Shown: one piece after another, positions 62,151 through 64,000 of the stretch
Numbering within the stretch: position 1 is the first letter of the stretch
Layout: every line of letters starts with the position of its first letter
NCBI GenBank assembly: GCA_963383645.1
Contig: OY726561.1
Coordinates: 23,826,795 to 23,890,794, forward strand
Length of the DNA: 64,000 nt
Origin: Muscardinus avellanarius
Taxonomy: Eukaryota; Chordata; Mammalia; Rodentia; Gliridae
Direction: 5' to 3'
Program-made: the position numbers and the translations under genes
The notes under the pieces: generated by a model
Databases searched by the model: none
Told to the model about the DNA's origin: nothing
The model's input: the letters and a program-made list of their open reading frames with translations, nothing else

Positions 62151-63570
62151 CCAGATCACTAAACCCCTTCTCCTCACAGATCTCAGTGACCCTATCATAC
62201 AGGATACTACTACTACAGTTGTGGCAATTTACCATATTCTGGTTCAAATTGTCTTTAGAGATCCCACCATCTTTCCTGCTCGCTCTCAGTTCACTATTTC
62301 CCTCTACCACCAGCATGGACTTAAGCCTATTATCTCTTGGCTACCAGCCCAGGGCCTGCTCATCACTACTAATTCCCCATACACTACCCCTATCCTCCTT
62401 GTTAAAAAACACCTGATGGCTCTTATTGACTATTTCAGGACCTCAGCCTCATTGAGGCAGTCATTCCTATGCAGCCGGTTGTCCCCAAAACTTATACTCC
62501 CCTGTTCCATAGATCCCTTTTCACTACCCATTTTTCATTCCTTAATCTCAAGGATGTATTCTTTACTACTGCCCTACACCCCAATTCCTACCCCATTTGC
62601 CTGACATAACAATTGACGTGGATGGTCCTTCCCTAAAATATCTGAGACAACTTACACCTCTTTGGCCAGGCTTTAGCACATGACTTCCTCTACTAATCCC
62701 TGGTCCTGATTTCTCTTTTATAATATGTAGATGATCTCCTGTTATGTAGCCCCTCCCTTGAGATGTCCAAATGGTACATGGCCCTTCTCCTTAACTTTCT
62801 TAGAAACAAGGGCTACAGGGTGGCCCACATAAAGCCCAATTTCTGGTGCCAGAAGTGAGGTACTCGGGTGTACCCCTCACCCCAAACACCCAGGGCCTAA
62901 CTGTTGACCAGATCAAGGCTCAGCGAGACTTAAAACGACCTACCTCAGGCTGATCAAATCCAATCCTTCTTAGGCTTTGTGGGATTCTTCTGACAGTGGA
63001 TTCCTAACTTTGCCATTCTGCCCAAACCACAATACAAGGCTACCAAAGAAACCCCCATTGGCCCCCTTACTTCACCCTCATCTAGCTACTGAGCCTTTCT
63101 GGCTCTCCAGGAGGCCCTTCTAAAATCCCCTCCCCTGTCTCTCCCCAATCTCACAAAGGCCTTTCTGCTATATACCAATAAAAGGCATAGCCACGGAGGT
63201 GCTTACCCAACATTTGGGACCTACTCAAGCACCGGTTACCTATTTGCCTAAACAGCTTAACTCCACTTCTCATGGGCCTTGTCTCTGAGCTCTGGCAGCA
63301 GCCACCACACTTACCAAAGAAGCTCTCAAAAATTTGTCTTCAGCAGCCTATAGAAGTTCTTTCCCTTCACACATTCAGGAGCTATATTTGTTATTCATGG
63401 AGAATCGTGACATCAAATTATCCCACTCCTCAGTGCTCAATCCAGCCACCCTTCTTCCACTGAGCCAGAGCCCAGGCCCTAGTTCCCATCCCCTTGACTC
63501 TCATTCCTTCATAGACATGATGGGAGCCCTTGCTATACCCCAGGTAGACATCCAAGATACCCCCTTCTTA
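62151..63570 (+). pseudogene. pol: ERV pol: reverse transcriptase, broken
   Basis: Fingers text (Q-F-T-I-S-L-Y-H-Q-H-G-L-K-P-I) at about 62286-62330 lies in the frame that is open over 62050-62604. Near 62439 the matching frame shifts, giving D-L-S-L-I-E-A-V-I-P and then L-K-D-V-F-F-T at 62547-62567, the palm motif A region with its aspartate. The catalytic Y-V-D-D box is intact at 62724-62735 and is followed by L-L-L-C-S-P-S. Stops and indels occur between these blocks, so no complete enzyme can be translated. The 184-codon frame at 62050 is the longest in the window, but its last third is out of the ancestral frame. Confidence 0.88.
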
Positions 63571-64000
63571 ATCCAGATGTTACCTATTTCGTTGATGGCA
63601 GCTCCGTTCCTGATGCCGAGGGCAGGAGAAAAGTGGCTTATGTGGTGGTCGCCCTAACTCAGGTGATTGAGGCCACCAGGATACCGAATAGCACCACCTT
63701 TCAAAGGGCTGAGATAATTGCCTTTACTTGAACCTTACACATGGCCAAGGATAAGCATGAAAATATATAAACTGACTCCAAATAGCACATTACCATGTTT
63801 CAATTTGGAGGGAATGGGGATTTCTCTCCACTAAATGCTTTCCCATTGTCAATGTCACCCTAATTTAAAAGCTCCTAACCCCCCCCCCCCACTCTCTCTC
63901 CGGTCTGAGTGGCGATCATTCACTGCTGGAGCCACCAGGCAGATTCTTCTTTTGTGAAAAATTGGAAAATAAGGCCAATTACACGGCAATGCAGCTATCA
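63571..64000 (+). pseudogene. pol: ERV pol: RNase H, broken, runs off the window
   Basis: T-Y-F-V-D-G-S-S at 63582-63605 carries the first catalytic aspartate. The glutamate region A-E-I-I-A-F-T lies near 63708, and T-D-S-K at 63771-63782 supplies the third acidic position. Near 63912 A-I-I-H-C-W-S-H-Q-A-D is the C-terminal part of the domain. All four blocks share one frame, which also holds the Y-V-D-D box, but stops interrupt it (for example after F-T and after T-D-S-K). A C homopolymer sits at 63879-63892. Integrase, env and the 3' LTR, if present, are beyond 64000. Confidence 0.85.

Noticed and set aside
62050..62604. Longest open frame in the window (184 codons), possible gene
   Set aside because: It is protease/RT sequence of the ERV. 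The final third is out of the ancestral frame, and the flanking regions carry stops and shifts.

Overview
The window is mammalian genomic DNA, most likely intergenic or deep intronic, from a rodent outside the mouse/rat group. The main evidence is a very abundant composite SINE: a 7SL-derived B1 unit joined through an A-rich linker to a tRNA-derived ID unit. B1-ID composites are known from squirrels, mountain beaver and dormice; no muroid B2 or B4 element was recognised. The species cannot be fixed from the sequence. The first 59 kb are strongly A+T rich and contain no protein-coding gene that I can support. Nearly all open reading frames there are repeat translations or chance frames.

Layout. 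1-9.4 kb: A+T-rich DNA with old SINEs, one free-standing ID element, a MIR, L1 3' ends and an unidentified direct repeat. 9.43-12.2 kb: a complete but decayed Tigger1 DNA transposon, with both ends recognisable and two SINEs inserted. 12.3-26.5 kb: an L2 fragment, several young SINEs with clean target-site duplications, a cluster of four same-strand SINEs, a long CT array, L1 pieces, a MIR and one candidate 54-nt exon on the minus strand. 26.6-29.6 kb: one long reverse-strand L1 broken by four SINEs. 30-33.3 kb: mostly unique DNA with a CTCF-like palindrome and a hairpin. 33.4-39.8 kb: L1 pieces and a SINE-inside-SINE nest built around TA/CA arrays. 40-59 kb: A+T-rich DNA with SINEs, L1 3' ends, L2, many microsatellites and a tiny retroposed RNA 3' end. 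About 59.0-64.0 kb: the 5' part of a defective class I endogenous retrovirus (LTR, tRNA-Phe-like primer site, gag, protease, reverse transcriptase, RNase H). It is visibly richer in G+C and runs off the right edge.

No host genes can be seen working together. What the window does show is layered insertion history: SINEs inside L1, Tigger1, the ERV and other SINEs, and many CA or GT/GA microsatellites starting exactly where a SINE tail ends. Three SINE types (A, B-long, B-short) form an apparent evolutionary series. B-short is the least decayed and has lost the tRNA-type B box in its ID half. I found no new gene system. The best leads for a second look are the SINE series, the candidate exon at 23039-23092, the CTCF-like site at 33036-33048, and the unassigned repeats at 6064/7111 and 54448-54551.
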